Below, one piece after another: positions 27,846-37,492 of a stretch of DNA of 64,000 nt (its first letter is position 1; each line of letters begins with the position of its first letter). The position numbers were made by a program, and so were the translations under genes. Under the pieces are notes generated by a model. It made no database searches and was not told the origin of the DNA. It saw only the letters and a list, made by a program, of their open reading frames with translations. Origin of the DNA: UBA8079 sp049601915 (lineage in GTDB: Bacteria; Pseudomonadota; Alphaproteobacteria; UBA6615); contig JBMYRB010000003.1 in assembly GCA_049601915.1 (NCBI GenBank), forward strand, positions 310,001 to 374,000, in the 5' to 3' direction.

Positions 27846-28904
27846 TTACGAACTATCGTCTTCCTTCGCCACCAGCACATCATCCAGGGGGCGGGTCAGG
27901 TTCGTAAACGTCGAGCTCGGCAACCAGTAAACCCATTTACCCACGCGCGCGTTGATCTCTTCGGCAGCCGCGCGTGCCGCAACGGCACCGACTGATTGAT
28001 CGGCCGGATCGCCGGTATACGCAGCGTCAAAGATCGCCCACTTCTTGCGATCCAGTTCCGCGAGGCGGACATTTACCGTCAGGCCATCAAAGGTCGTAAC
28101 GCTTGCCGCCGAGGCGTCATTCGGCAGTGTCAGTTCCGTGCGTGTACGCACATCCTCCAGTTCGACCGACGCCAAAGCCCGACTCACCGATGTCGCCTTG
28201 TCGCCATCGAGCTTGCGGCCTTCCGGTGCGCCGGTGATGGCAAAAGCATCATCCGTCGCGGCATCACGCGAAATCGTGTAGTCGCCTTCGTCGGTCGTAA
28301 TCGAAACGCTGGCGACCTGATTGGCGGGAATACCCACGATGTTGCGCTGGAGCCACGGGACCAGGCGGGTCTGAACATTGGTGACACCCGTGACCAGCCA
28401 GACATTGTTGGTGCCGTTCTCCCGAATGTAAGTGCCTGAAACACGCCCTTCAAAGAAACGTGCGCTCGGTCGGCCGACGATCGTCTCTGCCAGCACCTCG
28501 CCCTGGGCGTTCTGAACTTTGACATAAACAGAGTCGGACAGTTCCTCATCAATATCCTGGACCTCGAGGCGATGGAAACGCTCGGGATTCGAGGTCTTGC
28601 GTTCGACGTATCGCATGTCTGACAGGCCGACAATCAGTCGCCGGACATCGGCATCGTCGATCGGGTAGTCATTTCGCTCGGGGGTGACCCATCCCTCCCC
28701 GCTCTGGTTCATCGTGAATGCACCGAAGCGACTTTGGATCTCGATCCTCGTGGCCGATTCCGGAGCGTCACGAAGTTCAGCAAAAACAGGCGCACGTTCA
28801 ATCAGATCGAACGATGCCGTCTCGCGGCCCAACCCGACAACGATTGTCAGAACCACCGTTACGGCCGTGAGAACCAGCCAGCCCAAAAATACGCGCGGAC
28901 TCAT
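27846..28904 (-). CDS. DUF4340 domain protein
   Basis: The 352-aa protein has one N-terminal transmembrane segment (VFLGWLVLTAVTVVLTIVVGL) and a large periplasmic part with repeated beta-rich DUF4340 features (RRLIVGLSDMRYVERKTSNPERFHRLEV, VWLVTGV, DDAFAITG). DUF4340 genes regularly follow GldG-like genes with an ABC-2 exporter, suggesting an envelope-spanning accessory. ATG 28904 was chosen because AGGGAG lies seven bases upstream; longer frames start inside the upstream gene. It is the last gene of a four-gene operon ending in a terminator. Confidence 0.82.
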   Translation of the reverse strand: MSPRVFLGWLVLTAVTVVLTIVVGLGRETASFDLIERAPVFAELRDAPESATRIEIQSRFGAFTMNQSGEGWVTPERNDYPIDDADVRRLIVGLSDMRYVERKTSNPERFHRLEVQDIDEELSDSVYVKVQNAQGEVLAETIVGRPSARFFEGRVSGTYIRENGTNNVWLVTGVTNVQTRLVPWLQRNIVGIPANQVASVSITTDEGDYTISRDAATDDAFAITGAPEGRKLDGDKATSVSRALASVELEDVRTRTELTLPNDASAASVTTFDGLTVNVRLAELDRKKWAIFDAAYTGDPADQSVGAVAARAAAEEINARVGKWVYWLPSSTFTNLTRPLDDVLVAKEDDSS

Positions 28905-28914
28905 ATCTCGCTCC

Positions 28915-30849
28915 CTAGTGCAGCACGGTGCGGTGATACCGCGACCGGCGAATTCTGCGGATAATCGCCAGGAAAATCGCCAACACGGCAATGACCAGCG
29001 GGACCGCCCAGATATTGAACACCCGAACCCGTCGCTCCAGCGATTCGACGTCCTCGCGCAGAGAACGCTGCACATCGCGCAGTTCCTTGCGTGAATCGAG
29101 CATCTCCAATCGAAAATTATCGATTTCGGATTGTTGCTGAGACGTCAGGATCGCACCCGTCGTTTGTTCTTCACGCTGCAGGCGATCGATCGTCTCGTCC
29201 ATCTCCGCGATGCGCGCCAGGAGTTCCTGTTCCTTATTGCGGAACTTGTTGTCAGCCTCGTTGCGCATTTCCTCGATGACCTCGAACGGGCGGATCGAGA
29301 AGCCACGGCCACGAAGTCCGACCAGTCCCTGGCTGCCGCGCAGATTATCGATCGCGTTGATAAAGAAATCAGCGTTGTTTGCCGTCGGGATCGCAACCTG
29401 CTCGCCCGCGACATCCGATACCTGCGCCCAGTTCTGGTTCGAGAGCATATCCACGTCACCGACCAGAATGATGCTGGCATCGGTTTCGGCGGAATTCTTG
29501 TGTGCCGCACGGAACGCCTCGGCCGCCGAGGGATCTTCCATCGCGTCGAGCAGCTTCTCGGGCGGTCCATCAGGGAACGCAGACTTAATCTTGCCGACAA
29601 CACGTGCAGCAATGTTGTAGACCGTATCCTGCGGCTCAAAACGATCGAGCAAAGCGATCGGATTGGGTTGCTGGGCGACTTCGAATGCGCTCATCAAATC
29701 CGATGTCGGCGTTGTGAAGATCAGCGGCTCGAGCGTGGTGTCCGCACCCTCGGCGGACATGAACGCGCCCGCAGTGCTCACGACGATACGCTGCAGCTGC
29801 GCCGACACCGCATCGTCCTTGGCGAACCTGTCACCTTGCATGGTCAACCAGGCGACATAATCAACGGCCACCTGCTGACCCGTTTCGGGGTTGGGAAAGC
29901 CGACACGAACGGCATCATCAAGGTTCGCGACGAACTCACCCCGCGCAACCGTCACGCCCCAAGCATTCAGCAGCGGCTCGATTGCCGCCTGCCCCACACC
30001 CGGCGGCGGCAATTGACCGGCCGTCGGCCCGAGCAGGGCCATGGATTCCGCAAGCGGGTCGGCGAAAGCCAGCACTTGGCCGCCGTTTACCGTGAACTGA
30101 TCCATCGCATAGAGCAGCTCGTCCTTGATCGTATGCGCACCGGCGATGACCAGGACCGCGGTATCCTCCGGCAGTTCGGTCGAGTCCTTGTCGAGGAACT
30201 TCACATCGAAGAACTGACGCATGCCGTCCACGATGAGCCATGGGGTGAAGTTATCGAACTGGGTACCCTGGAGCGGCAGATCGCTCAGCAACGCGACCAC
30301 CGGTTTCTCCGGTTCGGCCAGATTTGCAATCAGACGGGTCAAATCATATTCGAGGAACGGGCTGCGCTCCGGCGCCAGATAGCCCAGCGCATCCGAATCG
30401 TCCGTCGAGTTGGTGCCGGACACGCCGAAATAGGCGCGCGCACCCGATTGATCGAACGGCAGGCCCTGGAGGCCGTCGCTGACCGCCAGATCCTCTTCCG
30501 TCGAGAATGGCTGCGGGTCGAACTCCTCGATGCGAACCATGCCGTTCGACAGCCGCTCATATTCATCGAGAAGTTCGCGGACCCGGTCCGAATGCCGTGC
30601 GATATTCGGGCCGATCTCGTCGAACCGTTCGGAATAATAGAAACGAAGGTCGATCGGCTCTTCCAGGGTTTCAAGAATCTCGCGGGTTCCGTCAGATAGC
30701 GTGAACAGACGGTCCTCCGTCAGATCCAGGCGCGTGCTGGTCAAAACCGTATTGGACAGCGCGTTAAACGCCAGGAAAAAGACGATGGCGAGGCCGATTG
30801 TGGCCCAGGCCAAGACCTGACGGTCCGCGTTGCGAATGCGATCCCACAT
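28915..30849 (-). CDS. GldG-like ABC-transporter auxiliary protein
   Basis: The 644-aa protein has an N-terminal membrane helix (ATIGLAIVFFLAFNALS), a long extracytoplasmic GldG domain (including TLSDGTREILETLEEPIDLRFYYS and LAFADPLAESM), an extended coiled coil (about residues 530-610) and a second helix at the C-terminus. GldG is the non-ATPase partner of the gliding-motility ABC system in Bacteroidetes, and related genes occur widely with ABC-2 exporters in proteobacteria. It follows the permease gene with a four-base gap. The role outside gliding organisms is unknown. Confidence 0.85.
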   Translation of the reverse strand: MWDRIRNADRQVLAWATIGLAIVFFLAFNALSNTVLTSTRLDLTEDRLFTLSDGTREILETLEEPIDLRFYYSERFDEIGPNIARHSDRVRELLDEYERLSNGMVRIEEFDPQPFSTEEDLAVSDGLQGLPFDQSGARAYFGVSGTNSTDDSDALGYLAPERSPFLEYDLTRLIANLAEPEKPVVALLSDLPLQGTQFDNFTPWLIVDGMRQFFDVKFLDKDSTELPEDTAVLVIAGAHTIKDELLYAMDQFTVNGGQVLAFADPLAESMALLGPTAGQLPPPGVGQAAIEPLLNAWGVTVARGEFVANLDDAVRVGFPNPETGQQVAVDYVAWLTMQGDRFAKDDAVSAQLQRIVVSTAGAFMSAEGADTTLEPLIFTTPTSDLMSAFEVAQQPNPIALLDRFEPQDTVYNIAARVVGKIKSAFPDGPPEKLLDAMEDPSAAEAFRAAHKNSAETDASIILVGDVDMLSNQNWAQVSDVAGEQVAIPTANNADFFINAIDNLRGSQGLVGLRGRGFSIRPFEVIEEMRNEADNKFRNKEQELLARIAEMDETIDRLQREEQTTGAILTSQQQSEIDNFRLEMLDSRKELRDVQRSLREDVESLERRVRVFNIWAVPLVIAVLAIFLAIIRRIRRSRYHRTVLH

Positions 30850-30853
30850 AGTC

Positions 30854-31588
30854 TCAGACCCCCTTCTTGGCTTCGACAATAGCCGTGTTCACAAACAGGG
30901 CGATGCCGATGACGGAGAGGAAAAAGACAAGATCGCGAACATCGATCACGCCCTGGGAGACTTCATTGAAATTGGTCAGGAAGCTGAGTTCCGAAATCGA
31001 TTCCACGAAGGTTTGCGGCGTCCAGGCCCGGAAAAAGGACTGGATGATTTCGACCCCGCTCATCATGAAGACGAAACAAAGGGCCGAGGCGAGCACGAAG
31101 GCAATCACCTGGTTCTTGGTCAGCGCGGAAACACATGCGCTGAGGGCGAGGAAACCGCCGGCCATCAGCCAACTGCCGATATAGGCAGCCAAAATGACGC
31201 CATTGTCCGGCTGACCGAGCATGTTGACCGTGATCCACATCGGGAAGGTCAATGCCAGCGCGATACCCGCAAAGACCCAGGCCGCGAGAAACTTCCCGAT
31301 GACGATCTGACCCGTTGTGACGGGCAGCGTCAGCAGAAATTCAATCGTGCCGGATTTCCGTTCCTCCGCCCACAGGCGCATGCCCACGGCCGGGATCAGG
31401 AACAGGTACAGATACGGATGGTAGATGAAGAATACCTGCAGGTCCGCCTGTCCCCGCTCCAGCCACTGACCAAAGAAGAATGTGAGTCCGCCGGCAAGCG
31501 CCAGAAAAATCACGATGAACACATACGCCAGCGGCGACGTGAAATAGGCCGACAATTCGCGGCGTGCGACGATCCCGGTATTAAGCAT
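30854..31588 (-). CDS. ABC-2 type permease (GldF-like)
   Basis: The 244-aa permease has six hydrophobic segments and the motifs NTGIVARRELSAYFTSPLAYVF at the start and MRLWAEERKSGTIEFLLTLPVTTGQIVIGKF, typical of GldF/NosY ABC-2 permeases. ATG 31588 fits the family N-terminus and overlaps the ATPase stop by eight bases. It is the membrane pore of the ATPase-permease-GldG-DUF4340 operon. Confidence 0.9.
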   Translation of the reverse strand: MLNTGIVARRELSAYFTSPLAYVFIVIFLALAGGLTFFFGQWLERGQADLQVFFIYHPYLYLFLIPAVGMRLWAEERKSGTIEFLLTLPVTTGQIVIGKFLAAWVFAGIALALTFPMWITVNMLGQPDNGVILAAYIGSWLMAGGFLALSACVSALTKNQVIAFVLASALCFVFMMSGVEIIQSFFRAWTPQTFVESISELSFLTNFNEVSQGVIDVRDLVFFLSVIGIALFVNTAIVEAKKGV

Positions 31589-32573
31589 TGGACGCCTCCG
31601 TGTTCGCGTCGGGATCCTGCTGCAGGCCCTCAACGGCGTAAGTCAGATCGCGGAATACATCTTCGAGGCGGCCACGTTCGACAAAAATCTCGTCCACATG
31701 AATACCCTTCTCGTCGATCGCCGAGTTCACCGCCCCGAGAATTTCGGAACTCTCCGTCGAGATGGCCAACAGCTCGACCATCGATGCCGTTTCAACAGTC
31801 GTGCGCACTTGCTGCACGCCGCCAAGGCCGTCGAGCAACTCGATACAGGCTTGTGCATTCTCCGAGGACAGCCGAATGCCGACCGCATTGTGCAAACGCG
31901 AGCGCGACTGAAGCGACAGCGGATCCGCATCAGCAACCATTCTACCCTTGGCAATCACGATGGCCCGCGAGCAAACGGCTTCCACTTCTTCCAGAATGTG
32001 GGTGGAGATGATCACAGCTTTCTTGCCCGACATCTCCTTCAGGAGTTCACGAACCTCATGTTTCTGGTTCGGATCGAGCCCGTCCGTCGGCTCATCAAGG
32101 ATCAGCAGGTCCGGCTCGTGAACGATCGCCTGCGCCAGGCCGACACGGCGTTTGTAACCCTTGGAAAGGGTCTCGATCGGCTGATACAGCACGTTCGCGA
32201 TATGCAGTTTGTCGACCGCATAGTCGATCCCGCGCTTGCTCTCTTCCTTCGAAAGCCGGCGCACCTTGCACACGAAATTCAGAAGCGAGATCGGGGTCAT
32301 ATCGCCATAAAGCGGGGCACCCTCGGGCAGGTAGCCGATCCGTCGTTTGATCTCCAGCGGATGGCGGGTCACATCGAGACCACCGACCTCAACCGTGCCC
32401 GAAGTCGGTGTCAGAAACCCCGTCACGATTTTCATCGTGGTCGATTTCCCCGAACCGTTCGGGCCGATAAATCCGAGCACTTCGCCCTGGTCGACCGAAA
32501 ACGATACGTCGTCGACCGCGGTGATGGGGCCGTAATTCTTTGTCAGCCCCTGAATATCGAGCAATGTTGTCAC
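31581..32573 (-). CDS. ABC transporter ATP-binding protein (GldA-like)
   Basis: The 330-aa ATPase shows Walker A GPNGSGKST, signature LSKGYKRRVGLAQAI and Walker B LLILDEPTDGLD. The C-terminal third (DUF4162-type) follows as in GldA/CcmA-like subunits of ABC-2 systems. The GTG at 32573 is preferred: GGAGGAAG precedes it by seven bases, and the upstream residues have no homology. It begins the operon. Confidence 0.9.
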   Translation of the reverse strand: MTTLLDIQGLTKNYGPITAVDDVSFSVDQGEVLGFIGPNGSGKSTTMKIVTGFLTPTSGTVEVGGLDVTRHPLEIKRRIGYLPEGAPLYGDMTPISLLNFVCKVRRLSKEESKRGIDYAVDKLHIANVLYQPIETLSKGYKRRVGLAQAIVHEPDLLILDEPTDGLDPNQKHEVRELLKEMSGKKAVIISTHILEEVEAVCSRAIVIAKGRMVADADPLSLQSRSRLHNAVGIRLSSENAQACIELLDGLGGVQQVRTTVETASMVELLAISTESSEILGAVNSAIDEKGIHVDEIFVERGRLEDVFRDLTYAVEGLQQDPDANTEASNA

Positions 32574-32909
32574 GTCGATTCTTCCTCCACAGCAGACAGC
32601 CAAATGACTGTCTTCGGACTTCCGGAACGACAAGCAGGCGACGATGAAAATATTGGGCCCAAGGGCCGATGGACTCGCCGTTGCCGTCCCAAGTCCGGCA
32701 TTCTTGTTGCATGCAGGGGCATTCCAGGTTCCCTGCGTGCCGATTGCCGCCCGATTTAGGCAATTGGCTCCACCGTTTCAAGCGGGAAACCAACTTTCTG
32801 GTCGACAACATATCGGCCGATCGCAATATGTTTCATCCGAACGGGACGGACCATACGCGATTTACGCGCAAAATACCGCCGCCCAACACATGATTTTGAA
32901 CGTTTATTC
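32574..32909. other. Intergenic region without recognised gene
   Basis: Nothing can be supported here beyond the likely promoter of the Gld-like operon and the 3' end of the next minus-strand unit. Short frames lack ribosome sites. Confidence 0.5.
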
Positions 32910-33644
32910 TTAGGGAAACGGGCAGACCTCCCCGGTGACCTGAACGAAGGCCCGCGCCCCGGAAACCAGGCTAAACCGATACTCCGAATCCCCCACCGCG
33001 ACGGCGTGATGGAGCGGCAGGGCGCCCTCCGCCTGAAATGTCTCGCCGCCCAAATGACTGAAGGTCGCGATAACGGGCTTGGCCGGGTCGAACCAGCCGA
33101 CCGGCTGCCCTGCTTCATTTCGAGCGGCTTCCCCGCGCGCCGTAATGGTGATCGCCCCATTGGCGAAGGACACCGAGCCGTTCGCACCACTTTGAATTTT
33201 GTTATTCACGATGAACCGCTTGGTGCTTCCCATCGGTTCGCAGGCAACATCGTCGCGCGTCAGGCCGACAACGGCCGTCAGCCGGTCCGTACTGATGCCT
33301 TCGGCAATACGCGCACGCACAGCGGCCAGAATCTCGGCCTCCTGCGGGTTGGGGACATCTGCTTCATAGCGCTGTCGCCATTCGTCGACGCGTTCGCGTT
33401 CCGAATGAAGTGCGGCCTTGAGACCGGCGATCTCCGAGCGCAGGGTCGCGCTTTCCGTCGTGATTTCCGACAGGCGTCCTTCCAGCACACGGACTTCCTG
33501 GTTGGCGACTTCGGTTCCAATGTCCTTTGCCCACAGGCCAACACCGAGCCCGACGGCCAACACCAATCCCCAGCGAAAGACAAACCCGAAAACCTGGCGC
33601 CGCCGGCGAAGGCGGTTTCGGTTATCTGAGAGGCCGAGTGACAT
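32910..33644 (-). CDS. Membrane-anchored coiled-coil protein of unknown function
   Basis: The 244-aa protein has a basic N-terminus (RNRLRRRRQ), one transmembrane segment (FRWGLVLAVGLGVGLWA), a coiled coil (about 43-90, with heptad-like SEITTESATLRSEIAGLKAALHSERERV) and a C-terminal beta-rich domain ending in a single Cys near the terminus. No family name is recognised. It lies 17 bases upstream of, and on the same strand as, the TauE/SafE gene and may be cotranscribed after it. It could be a periplasmic scaffold, but that is not shown. Confidence 0.75.
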   Translation of the reverse strand: MSLGLSDNRNRLRRRRQVFGFVFRWGLVLAVGLGVGLWAKDIGTEVANQEVRVLEGRLSEITTESATLRSEIAGLKAALHSERERVDEWRQRYEADVPNPQEAEILAAVRARIAEGISTDRLTAVVGLTRDDVACEPMGSTKRFIVNNKIQSGANGSVSFANGAITITARGEAARNEAGQPVGWFDPAKPVIATFSHLGGETFQAEGALPLHHAVAVGDSEYRFSLVSGARAFVQVTGEVCPFP

Positions 33645-33661
33645 GTCGACTTATCTTTCCT

Positions 33662-34585
33662 TTAAGCGCCGAACACACCGAGTTCACGCAGCGCGATGAA
33701 CCCCATGGCCAGACCGATAATCGCAAACAGGGTCGCGATTGTTTTCTCCATCGTCCGCTGGGTTACCTTGCCCTGGAGACGCGGCCCGATCTGGCCGCCG
33801 ATGATCACGCCGGGAATCGTGTAGGCCACGAGATTCCACGGAATGGCGTTCGCACCGCCCGCCGCGATCAACGCCGAAACCTGAGTAAAACTTGCCGCGG
33901 CGATCGTAACGATCACGATGAACACCGATGTGGCTGCGGCGACCGGCACCGGCACATGGTTGCGCTTGACGAGCTGCGGCATGATGACCTCGCCAACTCC
34001 CACCCCGAGCAAGCCCGTCAGGAAAGATCCAACGCTGGTCGTTGCGGCACCACCCACTCCCTGTTTGGGTTTCCTGAAATCGTAGGTTTGTCCGTCCGCC
34101 GCGGTTACGCTCACCGGTTCGCGCCCGGAATCCACGTTCTTGTCCGCGCCATCCGTCATCATCTCTTGGTGAGGGTGATGTCGGAAGATAATCGGTGCCA
34201 AGACCAGCATGAGCAGCGCATAAGCCCCTTTCAGCAGGGCCTCCTGGTGCTGCAGGCTCGCCAACAGCAGTGCCCCAACGATGGCAACCGGCACGGCCAC
34301 CATGAGAAACGGAAACGCACTTCGGAAATGAATCAATTTCTTGCGGTAGTAGCCGACGAAGCCGGATGAAAAACCGAACACTTCTGTCATCAGGGCCGTC
34401 CCGATCGCCGCGGCGGTCCCTGCCAGTACATATTCCGGCCCCAGGAGCGGGAAGATGATCAGGAAGATCGGGGCAAACAGGGCCGCACCGCCGATACCGC
34501 TCAGCATCGCCGTCGTCGCGACAGCCATCGAGATGGGAAACATGAACCAGTATCGGGTCCAGTCGAGATCCGCGAGAAATTCCAT
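33662..34585 (-). CDS. TauE/SafE family membrane permease
   Basis: The 307-aa integral membrane protein has eight or so helices and the two repeated family halves, with GIGGAALFAPIFLIIFPLLG in the first and VGSFLTGLLGVGVGEVIMPQL in the second, separated by a cytoplasmic loop (about 155-180). TauE/SafE proteins export sulfite or other organosulfur anions; the substrate here is not fixed. It is monocistronic or heads the pair with the coiled-coil gene. Confidence 0.88.
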   Translation of the reverse strand: MEFLADLDWTRYWFMFPISMAVATTAMLSGIGGAALFAPIFLIIFPLLGPEYVLAGTAAAIGTALMTEVFGFSSGFVGYYRKKLIHFRSAFPFLMVAVPVAIVGALLLASLQHQEALLKGAYALLMLVLAPIIFRHHPHQEMMTDGADKNVDSGREPVSVTAADGQTYDFRKPKQGVGGAATTSVGSFLTGLLGVGVGEVIMPQLVKRNHVPVPVAAATSVFIVIVTIAAASFTQVSALIAAGGANAIPWNLVAYTIPGVIIGGQIGPRLQGKVTQRTMEKTIATLFAIIGLAMGFIALRELGVFGA

Positions 34586-34807
34586 CGGGTCATCCCCTGT
34601 TGGGAAATACTTGTGAGCACCCTCACTTTGGGCGGCGCAAGCTAGCGCGCCCGTCGTCTAAAATCCACGCGCAATTCGGTGATACCGGACCGCGAAATAT
34701 CTCGATTTGCTTGACTAAATACCCTGAATCAAAACCAATCATTCCGCGCGCTGCGCAACGTCAGAAAAACGCTGCCAGCACCGACAATCACGATGGAGGG
34801 GGAAACC

Positions 34808-35716
34808 ATGACAATCGCATTTGACGGCCGGGTCGCCGTGGTGACAGGCGCGGGGAACGGGCTGGGGAAGAGCTATGCGCTGTCCCTGGCCGCGCACGGC
34901 GCACGGGTCGTAGTCAACGACATCGGCGGCGCCATCGACGGGAGCGGCCTGTCTGGCACACCCGCCGACGCGGTGGTCGAGGAAATTAGTGCCGCCGGGG
35001 GTCAGGCCGTCGCCAACTATGACAGCGTCGCGGATCCGGAGAGTGCCGCGAACATCGTGCAGACGGCTATCGACACATTCGGGCAGGTCGATATCGTCAT
35101 CAACAATGCCGGGATCGTTCGCGACAAAACCTTCCACAAGATGAGCATCGAGGATTACGAGTTCGTCGCCCGGGTTCACTATCTTGGCTCAGTCTACGTC
35201 ACCCACGCCGCCTACCCTCATATGCGCGACGCAAATTACGGTCGCATATTGATGGTCTCGTCCAATTCCGGGCTCTACGGTAATTTTGGTCAGACCAACT
35301 ATTCCGCCGCCAAAATGGCCGTTGTCGGCTTCATGAACACCCTCAAGCTCGAGGGCGCACGCAACAACATCGTGGTGAATGCCCTCGCCCCTCTCGCCGC
35401 GACCCGGATCGCCGAGCCCTCCGGCATCTTCGATACCTATGACCCTGAACTGGTCACGACCGATGCCGTGGCGGCGATGGTCACCTATCTCGTCAGCGAG
35501 GAATGTACCGATAGCGGCAACATCGTCGCGGCAACGGCGGGTTACTACTCGCGCATCCAGATCGTCGAAAGCGAGGGTGTCAGGGCAGACCCGCGGGCCG
35601 AAATGACGCCGGACAAGATCGCCGACCTGTGGCCGCAAATCCATGAGATGCGCAACCCGCAACCCTATGAGGACGGTGTTTCCAATCTCACCGCCGTGAT
35701 GGCAAAAGACGACTAG
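34808..35716 (+). CDS. SDR family oxidoreductase (MFE-2/3-hydroxyacyl dehydrogenase-like)
   Basis: The 302-aa protein has the NAD-binding TGAGNGLGKS motif (about 14-23), NNAGI, and catalytic residues in MVSSNSGLYGNFGQTNYSAAKMA, including Tyr and Lys of YSAAK. The sequence resembles the (R)-3-hydroxyacyl-CoA dehydrogenase domain of peroxisomal multifunctional enzyme 2. GGAGGGGG sits just before ATG 34808. It stands alone on the plus strand in a catabolic neighbourhood. Confidence 0.88.
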   Translation: MTIAFDGRVAVVTGAGNGLGKSYALSLAAHGARVVVNDIGGAIDGSGLSGTPADAVVEEISAAGGQAVANYDSVADPESAANIVQTAIDTFGQVDIVINNAGIVRDKTFHKMSIEDYEFVARVHYLGSVYVTHAAYPHMRDANYGRILMVSSNSGLYGNFGQTNYSAAKMAVVGFMNTLKLEGARNNIVVNALAPLAATRIAEPSGIFDTYDPELVTTDAVAAMVTYLVSEECTDSGNIVAATAGYYSRIQIVESEGVRADPRAEMTPDKIADLWPQIHEMRNPQPYEDGVSNLTAVMAKDD

Positions 35717-35727
35717 CCGCGTCCGGC

Positions 35728-36681
35728 TCAGTCTCTGCGCAGCTCGCGTTTGAGAATCCCGCCGGCCTCGGCGATCGAGGCGCGGGAGCGCTGGTACAGG
35801 CGCTGCCACATCCAGATGAAGTGGGTCATTCCCTCTTCCACCTTCAGTTTGTGGGCCACGCCGGCAGCATCCAGATTGTCCGCCAGCGCCCGGCTGTCAT
35901 CTATCAGCGGGTCGAGGTCCCCGACCATCACCCAGGTGTAGGGGAGCCCGGCGAGATCCGCATGAGCAGGCGCGATGCGCGGATCGTGCGGGTCGGCGTC
36001 CTGTCCTTCCAGATATCCATCCCATATCCACTGCATCTGCGCGACCGTGAGACCGTATGTACCGTCGCCGATTTCCCGCCAGGACGGCGTGTCCACGTCC
36101 AGCAGATACACCCCGTAGACCAACGCCAGCGCGCGCACGGCGCCGGTATGTTTGAGCTGCACCCCCGCATGGAGCGCCAGGGTCGCACCGGCGGAATCCC
36201 CGCAGAAGGCGATCCGTGACGGGTCGAGCCCATGCTCCGCACCCTGGTTCAGCACCCACTCACAGACCGTCATGGTTTCGTCCACGGGCACGGGAAACCG
36301 ATGCTCGGGCCATAAACGGTATTCCACACTGGCCACGGCGCAGCCGCTTTCGACCGCCAGACGTCGGCAAATCTGGTCGTAGGCGGGCACGTCGCCCGTC
36401 CACCAGCCGCCGCCATGGATGAACACCGTCACCGGCGCAGGCCGTTCACCGGTTGGAAAATACAGCCGCAGCCGGAACGGGCCGTACGGCCCCTCAACAC
36501 TCACGTCGCGGACTTCGTCGACTGGTAGTTCACCATCAGGTAGGTTCAGGTAGGCGTAGTAACGCGCGCGCGCCGCTCGGCCTTCCTCGACCCCCACTTC
36601 TGCCGGGTCGGGCAGGTTCGCACCGGCCGCTTTCAACTCGTCAAAGACGGCCTGCAGGCCCAGATCGACCGGTGATGGCAT
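35728..36681 (-). CDS. Alpha/beta hydrolase (HSL/acetyl esterase family)
   Basis: The 317-aa enzyme shows the HSL oxyanion motif HGGGWW (about 92-97), the nucleophile elbow GDSAGA, the acidic residue in GDLDPLIDD and the catalytic His in GMTHFIW. It should hydrolyse short acyl esters. ATG 36681 has AGGAG eight bases upstream. It begins a few bases after the SDR stop on the same strand and is probably cotranscribed. Confidence 0.9.
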   Translation of the reverse strand: MPSPVDLGLQAVFDELKAAGANLPDPAEVGVEEGRAARARYYAYLNLPDGELPVDEVRDVSVEGPYGPFRLRLYFPTGERPAPVTVFIHGGGWWTGDVPAYDQICRRLAVESGCAVASVEYRLWPEHRFPVPVDETMTVCEWVLNQGAEHGLDPSRIAFCGDSAGATLALHAGVQLKHTGAVRALALVYGVYLLDVDTPSWREIGDGTYGLTVAQMQWIWDGYLEGQDADPHDPRIAPAHADLAGLPYTWVMVGDLDPLIDDSRALADNLDAAGVAHKLKVEEGMTHFIWMWQRLYQRSRASIAEAGGILKRELRRD

Positions 36682-36691
36682 TTTCTGACTC

Positions 36692-37492
36692 CTATCCGAT
36701 CCCCAATGTGATGCCACCATCGACAACCAGGGTCGATCCGGTGACATAGCGCGCCTCGTCGGAGGCGGGGTACACAGCAGCGTAGGCGACATCCCAGGCA
36801 TCGCTGACCCGATTCAGCGGCACCTGCGCCTCTCGCTTCTTCCAAAGTTCATCCACATTCTCATCGCCGCAGGCGCCCTGCAGGGAATGGGACACCATGG
36901 GCGTCTTCATCAGGCCGGGTAGGATCGCGTTGCAGCGGATGTTTTCGGGTGCGTATTGCCGGGCGATCACACGAGTCATCTGGGTCATCGCCGCCTTGGT
37001 CGTCGCATAGGAAATATACGGCACGTTCAGCCAGCGCTCACCGGCGATCGATGACACGTTGACGATCGCCCCCTCGCCACGTTCCTGCATGCGAGGGATT
37101 GCGAGCTTGCTGGTCAGGAAGGCGCTCTTCAGGTTGACGTCGTGGACCCGGTCCCAGCTTTCTTCACTGGTATCGACCGGCCCCCCGACCTCGGCGATGC
37201 CCACATTATTGTGCAGGATGTCGAGCCCGCCGAATTCGTCGCACGCGGCAGCCACCATGGCCTCGACCTCCTCACTTTTCGTCACGTCACCGGCGAACAC
37301 GGCGGCAGCGCCGCCCTCGCCCGCGATAATATCCACGGTTTTCTGGGCAGCGTCCGGATTGACGTCCGCGCACAGCACCTTCGCGCCTTCACGCGCATAG
37401 AGCACGGCCACGGCCTTGCTGTTGCCCCACCCCTCTCCGATGGACCCCGCGCCGGTAACGATCGCGACCTTGTCTTTCAACCGGTCAGCCAT
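36692..37492 (-). CDS. SDR family oxidoreductase
   Basis: The 266-aa protein has TGAGSIGEGWGNSKA (about 14-28), a longer glycine loop than the classic TGxxxGIG, a NNVGIAE strand and the Tyr/Lys pair in YISYATTKAA. It is a classical short-chain dehydrogenase acting probably on a hydroxyacyl or alcohol intermediate. Start ATG overlaps the acyl-CoA ligase stop by eight bases. Confidence 0.9.
   Translation of the reverse strand: MADRLKDKVAIVTGAGSIGEGWGNSKAVAVLYAREGAKVLCADVNPDAAQKTVDIIAGEGGAAAVFAGDVTKSEEVEAMVAAACDEFGGLDILHNNVGIAEVGGPVDTSEESWDRVHDVNLKSAFLTSKLAIPRMQERGEGAIVNVSSIAGERWLNVPYISYATTKAAMTQMTRVIARQYAPENIRCNAILPGLMKTPMVSHSLQGACGDENVDELWKKREAQVPLNRVSDAWDVAYAAVYPASDEARYVTGSTLVVDGGITLGIG

Noticed and set aside
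29131..30699. Plus-strand 522-codon frame
   Set aside because: It mirrors the GldG-like gene and shows no domain or start signal.
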